Shown in pieces: positions 1 through 7,859 of a stretch of 64,000 nt of DNA. The number at the start of each line of letters is the position of its first letter. Position 1 is the first letter of the stretch. The stretch is from Deinococcus alpinitundrae (lineage in GTDB: Bacteria > Deinococcota > Deinococci > Deinococcales > Deinococcaceae), in contig NZ_WXZL01000009.1 in assembly GCF_009982895.1 (NCBI RefSeq), positions 1 to 64,000 of the forward strand. The letters run 5' to 3'. The position numbers and the translations under genes are program-made. Under the pieces are notes generated by a model, which did no database searches, had not been told where the DNA came from, and saw only the letters and a list, made by a program, of their open reading frames with translations.

Positions 1-2
1 AT

Positions 3-134
3 GGCCGCAAAGCCATGAGTCTGGTGCGCTACGGTGCCGAGCGCCTCAGAAACGCGCTGAGATGGGATCCAGACGACTTGGCCGTGCTGTTTACAGTGCT
101 GATAAGTTCTTTCTCAGCTCCAGGAGCGGCTTAA
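3..134 (+). CDS. 3' end of an unidentified gene entering from the left
   Basis: An open frame runs in from the window edge and stops with TAA at 132-134. Its last residues read ...[17 protein letters not shown] then FSAPGAA. The next gene starts 7 bases later, which would suit an operon. There is no recognisable domain in the 43 residues visible, and the frame could equally begin at the ATG at 15, giving a 39-residue peptide. The call rests only on frame continuity and spacing. Confidence 0.3.
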   Translation, partial: GRKAMSLVRYGAERLRNALRWDPDDLAVLFTVLISSFSAPGAA

Positions 135-141
135 ACGGAAG

Positions 142-777
142 TTGTCGGGTACTGAGTTTGCTGCCAAACTCCCGAATACTCAGGCGCGCGCAGACTTACT
201 GAACAGTGCCGGAGCCCTTGTGACACGGCCTATCACATTCGATGAGGCAGTAGAGATTGGCTGCTACCCAGCTCGAGAGGATATGTTTTTGCTGCTTCAA
301 GGAGATATCATCCATACTGAAGCAGCTTTTTCGTTGGGGGAAAGAATCACAGGTGGAGCAAAATTTGTAGTAGTTAGCTCCACCTGTGATACCGTCCGAG
401 GCCGCAAAAGGTCAAAAGCACTGCTCTATGAGGTTCACCCCATTTATAAGCCAACAAACAAAGAAGAGGTAGATCTAACAAAGTCTAGGTTGAACACCCT
501 TTTGAGATTCAAAGAAGTCCAATATATGTACTTGCCACCCTTACCTGGAGACCCAGAGAATGTAATCGCAAACGTTATCAGCTTTGATGATCCTGCCATT
601 GCACGAATCGATGATATTGTCCTAGCTCACAGAATTGCTTCACTCAGTTTGCCAGGGTGGCGAATATTAGCCTCGTTATTGAGATCAAATTTAACCCGAG
701 AAGGAAGTTTTGAAGCCCAAATGCGATTTGCATTCGCCTCTCAATCGAACTTAACTTCTCCAAATATGAAAGCCTAA
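142..777 (+). CDS. hypothetical protein, AT-richer than its surroundings
   Basis: This 211-residue soluble protein starts at TTG 142, with AGGAG at 122-126 rather far upstream. I do not recognise the family. Its most striking segment is around residues 78-97 (VVVSSTCDTV followed by RGRKRSKALLYEV), a beta-strand ending in S-T-C-D. The middle is charged and the C-terminus helical. Codon use is visibly more AT-rich (many AAA, TTT and ATA-type codons) than the core genes to the right, which suggests transfer. A terminator follows directly. The function is unknown. Confidence 0.6.
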   Translation: MSGTEFAAKLPNTQARADLLNSAGALVTRPITFDEAVEIGCYPAREDMFLLLQGDIIHTEAAFSLGERITGGAKFVVVSSTCDTVRGRKRSKALLYEVHPIYKPTNKEEVDLTKSRLNTLLRFKEVQYMYLPPLPGDPENVIANVISFDDPAIARIDDIVLAHRIASLSLPGWRILASLLRSNLTREGSFEAQMRFAFASQSNLTSPNMKA

Positions 778-787
778 TAAAACATTT

Positions 788-816
788 AATCCCGGCAGAC
801 GGGATTTTCTCATTTT
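788..816 (+). terminator. rho-independent terminator of the 142-777 gene
   Basis: A perfect 7-bp stem AATCCCG (788-794) / CGGGATT (800-806) with a 5-base loop is followed by TTTTCTCATTTT. It lies 11 bases past the stop codon at 777. Confidence 0.8.
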
Positions 817-854
817 AAAAAGCCCCCTGCACGACCGCCGAAGCGGATGCAGGG
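815..854 (-). terminator. minus-strand terminator
   Basis: Read on the minus strand, CCCTGCA (854-848) pairs with TGCAGGG (831-825), and GGGGC then CTTTTT follow. It would end transcription of the minus-strand lipoprotein gene (988-1452) and the gene remnant at 883-957. Confidence 0.65.
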
Positions 855-882
855 TGCCTTTGACTTGCGGATTTGTGGGGTT

Positions 883-957
883 TTACTTCGGCCAGATCTG
901 CTTACTGTCCACCTTGACGCCCGCCGTTACCGGTGCCGGATGCCCTGGGGACAGATG
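883..957 (-). pseudogene. eroded 3' end of a phage-associated lipoprotein gene
   Basis: The minus strand encodes a tail ending ...VKVDSKQIWPK-stop (TAA at 885-883). The intact lipoprotein at 6622-7044 ends ...GGPEQLWRK-stop. At DNA level 861-903 aligns with 6601-6641, sharing TTGACTTGCGG and TTTACTTC blocks that continue past the stop codons. Nothing upstream of about 957 resembles the rest of that gene, so only its end survives. Confidence 0.5.
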
Positions 958-987
958 ACGGCGGGTGTTTGCTGAAGCCCCTGCCGT

Positions 988-1452
988 TCAGAGTTTGCTT
1001 TGTTGCAGTTTGAAGAAACTGCTAATTTTGAGTGAGGAAAACCTACAGTTCCACGTAGACAGCTGTCCAGTCGATTCAAATGCCCTGCATTCAATAAGGG
1101 CTCTTGTCTGATCGTCTGTAAGATTCAGCGAGATGTCAAAGAGAATTGGCGACGTTTGTGGATGAATAAACCTTTTACCAGAGAGGGCAGAAGCCACGCC
1201 TGCTACCGTTACTGGTACAGCATCGAAGTTACCGGTCCCTGCGACGGTGTACGCGTGTTCACTGTAATAGTTTGGAACGAGGTCGAGGGCCAGGTTCTTC
1301 GTCTGACCATCATTCAGAGTGATGGTCCCTGTCCAGTGACCCCGAAGGATTTGAGGGTCCGTGTTGAAATTGATGGGTGTCGTTTTGGTGGACTGGCAGG
1401 AGGAGAGGAGGGGAAGCAGGCACAGGAGCGGCAAAATCGTTCGGTGGTTCAT
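988..1452 (-). CDS. small secreted lipoprotein, unknown function
   Basis: The ATG at 1452 is chosen because it puts a classical lipoprotein signal at the very N-terminus (M-N-H-R, a hydrophobic leucine run, lipobox L-S-S-C). The upstream in-frame extension to 1506 would displace that signal. The mature part, about 135 residues, contains G-H-W-T-G-T-I-T near its start and looks beta-rich, with two further cysteines (in IECRAF and WNCRF) that could form a disulfide. I do not recognise the family. A minus-strand terminator repeat lies just upstream (1514-1547), so the gene probably has its own promoter. Confidence 0.65.
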   Translation of the reverse strand: MNHRTILPLLCLLPLLSSCQSTKTTPINFNTDPQILRGHWTGTITLNDGQTKNLALDLVPNYYSEHAYTVAGTGNFDAVPVTVAGVASALSGKRFIHPQTSPILFDISLNLTDDQTRALIECRAFESTGQLSTWNCRFSSLKISSFFKLQQSKL

Positions 1453-1513
1453 CTTGAGAAGTGTAACAGCGGTCTTGGGCCTGGAATAAAAACAGTTTCC
1501 AGTCATTCACCGC

Positions 1514-1547
1514 AAAAAGCCCCCGCTCCCGGCATCGGCCAGGGCGG
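1514..1547 (-). repeat. 34-bp repeat copy 1, degenerate terminator
   Basis: These 34 bases are identical to 4855-4888, beginning AAAAAGCCCCCGCTCCCGG on the plus strand. Read on the minus strand the unit is a hairpin ending GCGGGGGCTTTTT. In this copy the far arm is damaged (GCGGAG instead of GCGGGG), so the stem is shorter than in copy 2. It sits directly downstream of the HD-GYP remnant. Confidence 0.75.
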
Positions 1548-1602
1548 AGTATTCTCGTTTGTCTTATCCTTGGCCGATCGAGAGAAGGCGTGGTGACACC
1601 CT

Positions 1603-1755
1603 TCAACCGCTCGAACGCCCTTCTTCCAGCGAAGTTGTCGCCAGGGCCAGGAACACGTCGATCATCTGTGGATCAACCTGTTTCCCAGCCTGCTGCGCCA
1701 TCCCCTCAGTTGAAGGGGAGCGAAGTGCCTTGCTGCTTGGTCCGGTGCTCAGGCG
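1603..1755 (-). pseudogene. C-terminal scar of an HD-GYP cyclic-di-GMP phosphodiesterase-like gene
   Basis: The minus strand reads KALRSPSTEGMAQQAGKQVD then PQMIDVFLALATTSLEE and a TGA at 1605-1603. The pattern A-G-x-Q-x-D-P-x-x-(I/V)-x-x-F-L is how HD-GYP domains characteristically end. The frame is closed upstream by a TGA at 1758-1756, and no HD or GYP motif precedes it. The rest of the gene is gone. Identification rests on a short motif only. Confidence 0.5.
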
Positions 1756-1811
1756 TCAGTCCACGGGCTGATTTTTGAAGGCACCGGACAACTATCACAC
1801 AGGAAGGCCTC

Positions 1812-2519
1812 TCAAGTGCCGGACGCCCAGAACGGGGTTGGCCCGTGCAATGGCCACGAGAAGTGCTGCCCAGCACCGCCGCGAACGATCAGGACCGCGT
1901 GACCCGCAGGCACGATACCCAGCGGCACGCCGCTGACCGTCTGATAAGCGCTCAGGGCATTCGGGAGGATCAACGCGGAAGCGAACAGGGTGTCGAGCTT
2001 CAAGCGGTACGGGGCCATCCGGATGCTGAGCAACTGTTCGGGCGTGAAGGTGTAGACCGCGCAACTGCGCCACAGCCGCATCAGGGCCGTAAGGTCATGG
2101 GAGAGGGGCACCGGCACATGGGGGCCGTAGAGCAGCAGATTGGTCGGGATGGCGCTGGACGTGGCGCGGTGTTCCAGGAAGTGCCGCACAGGTTGGGCGA
2201 GTTGATCGGCGCTCAGGTCACGACTGGCCGTCAGCGCCAGGGTCGGCGGCGTGAAGGGTGGCTGTGGGTCTTCGGGCGTGCAGACGGACGTGACGGGCAA
2301 CGTGCGCAGCTGCATCTGGGCGGCAAGATGCTGTTGCACGCGCAGCGTTTCGGCACGTGGCCCGATCAGCGCGAGGTGGTGCGTCAGATCCCGCAAGGTG
2401 ATGTGCGGACTGTTCTCCCCCAGGACGTGCAGGGCCACGGGCCGCTTGTTGCTGGGCAGCGCGAACAGGCGTTTCAGCACTGCCGTGCTCGGGTGGTGCT
2501 GAACCCGTGATTCAACCAC
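1812..2519 (-). CDS. hypothetical protein
   Basis: This 235-residue open frame starts at GTG 2519. Third codon positions are strongly G/C, as expected of a real gene in this genome. No known domain is apparent. The sequence is rich in histidine and leucine, with an N-terminal block ALHVLGENSPHITLRDL and a C-terminal block GIVPAGHAVLIVRGGAGQ. It may be translationally independent of the short open frame upstream (2578-2790), or the two could be parts of one gene broken between 2520 and 2577. No partner or role can be inferred. Confidence 0.5.
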   Translation of the reverse strand: MVESRVQHHPSTAVLKRLFALPSNKRPVALHVLGENSPHITLRDLTHHLALIGPRAETLRVQQHLAAQMQLRTLPVTSVCTPEDPQPPFTPPTLALTASRDLSADQLAQPVRHFLEHRATSSAIPTNLLLYGPHVPVPLSHDLTALMRLWRSCAVYTFTPEQLLSIRMAPYRLKLDTLFASALILPNALSAYQTVSGVPLGIVPAGHAVLIVRGGAGQHFSWPLHGPTPFWASGT

Positions 2520-2577
2520 CGGATGCCTTTCCAGAGAGCGCGGCGCAGATGACCTTGAACCGGAGTGAGCATCGTCT

Positions 2578-2790
2578 TCAGGCCGTCATCGAGGTCCGCG
2601 TCGTCAGGTGTGCGGCGTCAAGGGGCGTCAGGAGCAGCAGTCGCCCGGCCGCGAAATCACCGTCGGCTTGCGCGGCCACGCGGCGCAGGCTGCCGATGTC
2701 GTTGTGCGGGGTGGAGGTCAGGGCGGGACAACTGAGTGACAGGGACATCGCCGCGTGCTTCTGGGGGGTCCGCGCGAGGAGAGCGTTCAT
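2578..2790 (-). CDS. short hypothetical ORF, possibly part of a broken gene
   Basis: This 70-codon minus-strand frame has G/C-biased third positions. It lies 58 bases upstream of, and in the same direction as, the 1812-2519 gene. No motif is recognised. It could be the displaced N-terminal part of that gene after a frameshift, or not a gene at all. Confidence 0.25.
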   Translation of the reverse strand: MNALLARTPQKHAAMSLSLSCPALTSTPHNDIGSLRRVAAQADGDFAAGRLLLLTPLDAAHLTTRTSMTA

Positions 2791-2992
2791 CCCTTCAGCA
2801 TGGACGCAGCGACGGTGTGATTCTGTTCAGCGCATTCATCCTTGCTTAAAAATGGTGACTTTTGGCGCTTCTTGCGACAAGTCATGAACGGGATTGAATC
2901 AGAAGACGATATGAGCAGGTGAGCAATAGAAGAAGTCCTGCTCCTGGCACTTGCCCAGGGCAGGGGCTTTTCGCTTGCCTCATCCTCTCCCC

Positions 2993-3208
2993 ATGCCCCG
3001 CACGCAGCTCATCGATGCGAAGACCGGCGAGCTTCTGGAAGACCTCGGGTGGTACGAGACGGTTAGCCAGGCCCGCAGTGCCTGCAGCGAGCACGCTGGT
3101 CGACTGCTGTTCTGGGCGCGCAGTCCGGATGATCTATGGGTCGCGGAAGAGGAAGACGAGGTGTACCGAGTCGAGATGGACTTGCCCGAAGGCAGCCCAA
3201 CCGCTTAA
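2993..3208 (+). CDS. small acidic hypothetical protein
   Basis: The product is a 71-residue protein beginning MPRTQLIDAKTGELLEDLGW and ending in an acidic stretch (EEEDEVYRVEMDLPEG). The ATG at 2993 is preferred over one 14 codons upstream because the upstream residues look like untranslated leader. No known domain is visible. It reads like a compact beta-rich single domain of the kind common in accessory DNA. The next gene (GGDEF) starts about 100 bases later. Confidence 0.6.
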   Translation: MPRTQLIDAKTGELLEDLGWYETVSQARSACSEHAGRLLFWARSPDDLWVAEEEDEVYRVEMDLPEGSPTA

Positions 3209-3311
3209 GTTCATTGCCGTCCCTGTGGTTGAGTCCGTTGAGGATAGCCTGGCAATGACCTTCAGCCAGTTGTTAGACTCCCGAAGGATTTGAACGTGTA
3301 CGCTACAGTTC

Positions 3312-4838
3312 ATGACCGGCGCGCCACTTCCACCCGATGAGTACGCTCGCCTGCTAGACCTGGCCCGGTACGAGATTCTCGACACGCCCCAGGAAGAGGC
3401 GTATGACCGTATCACCCGGCTGGCTGCTCGCCTGCTGAACGCCCCGGTGGCCTTTATCAACTTCGTGGACCAGCACCGCCAGTGGAGTAAGGCCGCCAGC
3501 GGTCCGGGCGATACCACCGCGCCGCGCTGCGACTCCGTGTGCGCCTGGACCATTCTGGGCTCAGAGCCGATGGTGATCGAGAACGCCCACACCGATCCGC
3601 GCTTCGCCCACAACCCGATGGTCACGGGCGCGCCGTACATTCACATGTACGCGGGCGCGCCCCTGACCACTCCGGCAGGCCACCGCATCGGCACGCTCTG
3701 CGTCACCGATCACCAGCCGCACCCGCTGACAGCGGACGACCTCGCTGTGTTGCAGGATCTGGCCGCGCTGGTGGTGGGCGAACTGGAGCTGCGGACGCGC
3801 ACCCTGGAATTGAGCCGTGAGCTCGATGCCCAGACCCGCCGCAACGCCGATTTGAAGCGCGGCCTGGATCATGCCCAGGTGCTGGAGGGCATCGCTGAGC
3901 TGATCGACCTGGACCTGACGCCCGAAGAGATGGCCCTCAACGCTTCGGCCCTGCTGGGTGAAGCGCTGAGTGCTGACCACATCGCGCTGCTGATCTTTGA
4001 AGACCAGGCCTTGCGGGTGGAGGCCGCGCATCTCAACCCCCAGTTGCCACGGGAGATCCGTGATCTCCCGACTCAGTTGCCTCACTGGCCCGACTCCGTC
4101 ACCTGGAGGCTCAGAGCGCTGGATCAGCCCCTCTACGTCGACGATTATCCAGCTTATCCAGGTGCCCTGAAGACTGTGGTAGATGGCGGGATCCAGCAAG
4201 TCGCGTGGCTCCCGCTGGGGAGGCGATCTGGGGTCACGTCCCTGCTGATGGCTTCTCGACACTCGAGTAACCCCGTCCAGCGCTGGCGGGGCAGTGACCG
4301 TGTGCTGCTGGAAGCAGCAGGGCGCAGCGTACGCGGCGCCCTGAACCGCAAGCTCGAAGTCAAGTTGAGCCATCAGGAAGCCCGGCAGGACAAGCTGACG
4401 GGGTTGCTCAACCGCCGGGCGCAGGAAGAAGACCTGCTCCGGCGGGAACAGGAGGGCATGCCCTTCCTGCTGGCTGGGCTGGACCTCGACGGCCTCAAGG
4501 CGCTCAACGATCAGGAGGGGCATGCCCAGGGCGACAAGCTCCTGCAGGTGTTCGCCAAAACCCTCAAGGTGAGCTTGGGCGACGCGGGCGAGGTGTACCG
4601 GCTGGGCGGCGACGAGTTCGTCGTGATGGGCCACGTCGACGAGGACCTTGTCCTGGAGGCGGTGGACACGGCGGTGCTGGCTGCACGTCAGGTCGGCGCG
4701 CTGCGCGGGGCCAGCGTCGGTGTGGCGTATAGCAGTGAGGGTGTGGGAGAGGCGTTGCTGGCCCTGGCCGACGAGCGGATGTACGCGGTCAAGCGGCGGC
4801 GGCATTCAAGACAGGCCTTGACCTCGACGTCGTCCTAA
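3312..4838 (+). CDS. GAF-GAF-GGDEF diguanylate cyclase
   Basis: The 508-residue protein is predicted to make cyclic di-GMP from two GTP. It has an N-terminal GAF domain (about 15-165, with the [20 protein letters not shown] opening and the D-x-x-R-Q-W-x-K-A block common in these sensors). A linker and a second GAF-like region (about 195-345) follow, then a GGDEF domain (about 360-500) with [10 protein letters not shown] and an intact catalytic G432-G-D-E-F436. The inhibitory RxxD site is not seen at its usual place before GGDEF. No membrane segment is present. A TACGCT box lies 7 bases before the ATG, suggesting a leaderless transcript. Its neighbour scar (1603-1755) may be a lost phosphodiesterase. 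Confidence 0.9.
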   Translation: MTGAPLPPDEYARLLDLARYEILDTPQEEAYDRITRLAARLLNAPVAFINFVDQHRQWSKAASGPGDTTAPRCDSVCAWTILGSEPMVIENAHTDPRFAHNPMVTGAPYIHMYAGAPLTTPAGHRIGTLCVTDHQPHPLTADDLAVLQDLAALVVGELELRTRTLELSRELDAQTRRNADLKRGLDHAQVLEGIAELIDLDLTPEEMALNASALLGEALSADHIALLIFEDQALRVEAAHLNPQLPREIRDLPTQLPHWPDSVTWRLRALDQPLYVDDYPAYPGALKTVVDGGIQQVAWLPLGRRSGVTSLLMASRHSSNPVQRWRGSDRVLLEAAGRSVRGALNRKLEVKLSHQEARQDKLTGLLNRRAQEEDLLRREQEGMPFLLAGLDLDGLKALNDQEGHAQGDKLLQVFAKTLKVSLGDAGEVYRLGGDEFVVMGHVDEDLVLEAVDTAVLAARQVGALRGASVGVAYSSEGVGEALLALADERMYAVKRRRHSRQALTSTSS

Positions 4839-4854
4839 ATGCTCATTGACAACG

Positions 4855-4892
4855 AAAAAGCCCCCGCTCCCGGCATCGGCCAGGGCGGGGGC
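4855..4892 (-). terminator. 34-bp repeat copy 2, intact minus-strand terminator
   Basis: A perfect 8-bp stem GCCCCCGC (4859-4866) / GCGGGGGC (4885-4892) is followed on the minus strand by TTTTTC. Bases 4855-4888 are identical to 1514-1547. It lies just after the methyltransferase remnant in that strand's direction. It also lies 17 bases after the stop of the plus-strand cyclase gene. Confidence 0.75.
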
Positions 4893-4905
4893 GTTCAGCT
4901 TGCAT

Positions 4906-5097
4906 TCAGGCAGGCAACATTTGCTCTGCAGCTCGCTCCAGATTTAGAGCGAGCAGCCGCGAGAGTACCTCGTCTTCGGGCAGCGGCCACGCCCAGCCGT
5001 AAGCAGCGGCGACGGCCTGGTCCAGCCGTTCATGGGCACTCGCCAGCGCCGAAGCTGGATGAGCGGCGTCAGGCTGCTGGGATAGGCTCGCGACGGC
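4906..5097 (-). pseudogene. C-terminal scar of a DNA methyltransferase (restriction-modification type)
   Basis: The minus strand encodes ...SAHERLDQAVAAAYGWAWPL then PEDEVLSRLLALNLERAA and a stop at 4908-4906. The combination H-x-x-L-D-x-A-V-x-x-A-Y-G-W followed by E-x-x-L-x-R-L-L-A-L-N-x-E-R-A is a characteristic C-terminal end of large adenine-specific DNA methyltransferases of restriction systems. The frame is closed upstream by a TGA at 5100-5098, and no catalytic NPPY or SAM motif remains in the window. Confidence 0.6.
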
Positions 5098-5161
5098 TCA
5101 GAGGCGGAAGAACAGATCAACCCTCACTATCTCGGCAAAATGTTGCTAATCTAAGAGCTAT

Positions 5162-5890
5162 ATGAATTCACCATTAAATAAACGACAGAAGAATACGCTG
5201 AAGCTGTCGGCGCTCGGCGCGGGGCTCATCGCCTCGCTTACGGCCTGCCCCAGACCAGTACCGCCGCCGTCCTACAGCAACGTCAACTTGACCTTCACGT
5301 TTCCGGCCATCAGCCGCGCCGACGCCCAGAACTTGATGCTGGCCGCCTACTATTACGACGGCTCCGAGACCCTCAAGCTGCTGCAACAAAACCCACTCAG
5401 CTACGGGGGTTACAGCGGCTCTAGCGAAACCATCACCTCGGCCCAACTCCCGCTCTACAACCTCGACTCAGCCCTGCAAAATTCCAAGTGCAGCAGTCCC
5501 TTCGTAGGCGGCGAGACCAAAGACCGCACGCAGGTCAGCGTGACGCCCAACACCGTCAATACCTGCAACGTCTATTTCTCGATTTACACTGACGGCGGCC
5601 AGCACTTCCCCACCTCCACCACCGAAAAGTACATGACCAACGACCTCGTGAGTTTTGCCAGCAGCAACTTTACCTACAGCTTCGTCAGTCCTGACGGCAA
5701 CAGCACCGAGTCTGGCAGCCGCAAACAGGGCTGGACGCTGATTCGTCACCAAGTCTTGCAGCCAAGCAGCACCCCCGGCAAGTACCTGGTCAGCATGAAC
5801 AGCGTGCCAGCAGCCGAACAGGCCCTGCCGATCCGGATGCACGAACCCACCAACGGCCTGATCAGCCAGTCCATTAGGGGCAAGAAATGA
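5162..5890 (+). CDS. secreted lipoprotein, first of a coupled pair
   Basis: This 242-residue protein has a positively charged start (N-K-R-Q-K-N), a hydrophobic stretch and the lipobox L-T-A-C near residue 29, so it is predicted to be a lipid-anchored envelope protein. The mature part is rich in Ser, Thr, Asn and Tyr and probably beta-structured. It contains two cysteines (SKCSSPF and VNTCNVYF) in exported sequence that could pair. No family is recognised. Its TGA overlaps the ATG of the next lipoprotein by four bases, so the two are co-translated and probably act together. Confidence 0.75.
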   Translation: MNSPLNKRQKNTLKLSALGAGLIASLTACPRPVPPPSYSNVNLTFTFPAISRADAQNLMLAAYYYDGSETLKLLQQNPLSYGGYSGSSETITSAQLPLYNLDSALQNSKCSSPFVGGETKDRTQVSVTPNTVNTCNVYFSIYTDGGQHFPTSTTEKYMTNDLVSFASSNFTYSFVSPDGNSTESGSRKQGWTLIRHQVLQPSSTPGKYLVSMNSVPAAEQALPIRMHEPTNGLISQSIRGKK

Positions 5891-6522
5891 AGACGCTCCA
5901 CGCCCTATCGTCCGTTGCGCTCCTCGCTTCACTACTGAGTGCCTGCTCGGCGGGCACCGCCTCGCCCAGTGGCACCCGCCCCGAACTCCCGACCGGCGCA
6001 GAAGTGCGCCATCCCGCCGCATCCAGTGGCAGCCCGGTCTACCTGAGCCTTCTCAGTGATTCGGGCGAGAGCTTCTATCAGACCAGTGTGGCAGCGGGAC
6101 AGACAGTCACCACTGTCGATCCCAGCAAGTGGCAGGGCAAAGAGGCAGGCAAAACTGGGGAGGTCAGCGCCCTAGTGCCGACCGATGCGACGAACCTCAA
6201 GTTCAGCAACACCTCAGCCCAGGTCCTGCTGCTGCACTGGGCCATCTGGCAAGACAAAAACAGCAACGGCAAACTGGAAGACGGCGAAGACTTGGCGCTG
6301 ATCACCCATGACCGGGTGGTGTACGCCGCTGAACCGGTCAGCGTCAGCTTTACAACTGCCTCGCCCAAGATGAATCAGACTTGGACGTTTACCAAAGGCT
6401 GGAGCCGCGCCGAGCATTTCGTGTACCTGCCGCAGGATACCGACACCTACGAGCGCAGTCTGGAAACCAAGTTGCCTCAGCGCTACGAACTGCACCAGCC
6501 CACCCCGATCACCAGCATGTAA
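5887..6522 (+). CDS. secreted lipoprotein with an EF-hand-like calcium loop
   Basis: The 211-residue product starts with a short signal and lipobox L-S-A-C (near residue 20). Around residues 123-134 it carries D-K-N-S-N-G-K-L-E-D-G-E, an EF-hand-type loop with acidic or Asn ligands at positions 1, 3 and 5, Gly at 6 and Glu at 12. This suggests calcium binding outside the cell. The surrounding sequence is beta-rich. It overlaps the preceding lipoprotein gene (ATGA) and is followed by a strong terminator, so the operon is two genes long. The ligand or partner is unknown. Confidence 0.75.
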   Translation: MKTLHALSSVALLASLLSACSAGTASPSGTRPELPTGAEVRHPAASSGSPVYLSLLSDSGESFYQTSVAAGQTVTTVDPSKWQGKEAGKTGEVSALVPTDATNLKFSNTSAQVLLLHWAIWQDKNSNGKLEDGEDLALITHDRVVYAAEPVSVSFTTASPKMNQTWTFTKGWSRAEHFVYLPQDTDTYERSLETKLPQRYELHQPTPITSM

Positions 6523-6537
6523 AGGCTCAAACGCTGG

Positions 6538-6564
6538 CCCCACCTCCGGGTGGGGACTTTTTAT
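6538..6564 (+). terminator. terminator of the lipoprotein pair
   Basis: The stem CCCCACC (6538-6544) / GGTGGGG (6549-6555), with loop TCCG, is followed by ACTTTTTATT. It lies 15 bases past the stop codon. Confidence 0.85.
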
Positions 6565-6621
6565 TGTTCTCCTCAAGAAGCTGCGACTACGACACGGCGT
6601 TGACTTGCGGACTTGTGGCGT

Positions 6622-7044
6622 TTACTTCCGCCAGAGCTGCTCCGGCCCACCGAATGTCACGGGCGGCACCACGATCAGCGACAGGAAGTCAGCGCCGAGA
6701 CTCGGGGCCACTTCCACCACCACGCCGGGCAAGAGCGGCGCTCTGACAGTGGGCAGGGTGCCGGAAATCAGGAACCCCGCCTCATCGTTCAGGACCACGC
6801 TGTAGCTGCCGTCCGCCAGGCGCAACCGCACCACCGCCAGAGCCATGCCGGGCTTGATGGTGATGAGTGCCGTTGCGCCGTCAAGCACCACCGACACGAG
6901 GTCAGAGTCGGCAATCTGTGGCCCGCTGGGAGGGGCAGGCACCGAGGCAGGCACCACAACCGGGGGGCTGGTGTGCGTGATCTGGGGAGCGCAGGCGGAG
7001 AGCAGCAAGCTCAAAACGATTGCGGCAAGACAATTGTTTTTCAT
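6622..7044 (-). CDS. small lipoprotein at the end of the phage tail operon
   Basis: This 140-residue protein has a signal peptide and lipobox L-S-A-C (near residue 18), then a Pro/Val-rich linker and a beta-rich domain (about 45-135). Its ATG overlaps the stop of the upstream gene (ATGA), so it belongs to the tail-fibre transcript. A homologous C-terminal end survives as a scar at 883-957. Lipoproteins expressed from phage modules can serve in lysis or in exclusion of other phages, but nothing in the sequence decides between these or a host-surface role. Confidence 0.65.
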   Translation of the reverse strand: MKNNCLAAIVLSLLLSACAPQITHTSPPVVVPASVPAPPSGPQIADSDLVSVVLDGATALITIKPGMALAVVRLRLADGSYSVVLNDEAGFLISGTLPTVRAPLLPGVVVEVAPSLGADFLSLIVVPPVTFGGPEQLWRK

Positions 7045-7859
7045 GATTTCTCCTTGCGGCGCTTGAGGCTGAGCACCCGGCCTTTCGAGAGGTCGATAAC
7101 GACGCTCACGCCAGCGGGCCAGGTCGCGGTCAGTTGATCGTTGGTCACGGTGCAGGTGGCGCGGCCCGAGGTCAGGCTCCGCACTTCTGCACAGGCAGCA
7201 GCGAAGGCCGTCAGGAGCGGCTTGGAGAGCGCCCCGCCCTGATCGAGCATGGTGTAGCCCAGAATGTCGTCACAGCCCGCCGCTGCTGCCACCCAGGTCT
7301 GGGCGCGGATCCACTCGGCTGATGGTGCGCCGCCGTAGGCGTCATGAAGCTGAGTGTTGGCGATGAGGCGCACCCCAGCAGCGTCCGCATTTCGGCGGGC
7401 CGTCTGCCAGATGCTCAGCGAGGTCGCCAGCGACTCGTCGGGGTAGGTGTAACTCTGCACGCCCATGCCATCAGGCAGCCCGTAGTAGCGCGCGCAGTCG
7501 TCCGCGAAGCCAGGGCCGATGGACGCGTAGCGGGGCATCACCGTCGAAGCCGTGCACGCTGCCTGAACCTGCTCGACCGTCTTGCGGTTGGCATCGTCCA
7601 TCACGGCGTGGGCCAGGAAGGCCGGCTTGACGCTGAGCGACTTGGCCTCGGTAGGTGACAGATCCTCGATGATGAGCATCATGCCCCGCGAAGCGGCCAG
7701 ATCGAGCAGCCGCCCGGTGGCCTTGAGATCGCCCAGGTGAGAGACGGCCATCAGGTTCAGGCCCAGGTTGGCGGCGGTGAGGAGATCCGCCCGCTGGTTG
7801 GCGATTTTCTGCGGCAGTGCAGCGTCGAGTGCCCAACTGACATGATAGAGACCGTCCAT
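7041..7859 (-). CDS. phage tail-associated protein, possible TIM-barrel glycosidase fold
   Basis: The product is 272 residues from the ATG at 7859. Regularly alternating strands and helices (GLNLMAVSHLG, GMMLIIEDLS, AHAVMDDANR, GVRLIANTQLH, ILGYTMLDQGG) resemble a beta/alpha barrel. The loops carry D/E and W residues of the kind seen in carbohydrate-active enzymes. It is the distal gene of a tail-fibre-like run, so a role in binding or cutting host surface glycans is plausible. The start overlaps the upstream stop by one base (TAATG), and the stop overlaps the lipoprotein start. No catalytic pair can be assigned with certainty. Confidence 0.55.
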   Translation of the reverse strand: MDGLYHVSWALDAALPQKIANQRADLLTAANLGLNLMAVSHLGDLKATGRLLDLAASRGMMLIIEDLSPTEAKSLSVKPAFLAHAVMDDANRKTVEQVQAACTASTVMPRYASIGPGFADDCARYYGLPDGMGVQSYTYPDESLATSLSIWQTARRNADAAGVRLIANTQLHDAYGGAPSAEWIRAQTWVAAAAGCDDILGYTMLDQGGALSKPLLTAFAAACAEVRSLTSGRATCTVTNDQLTATWPAGVSVVIDLSKGRVLSLKRRKEKS

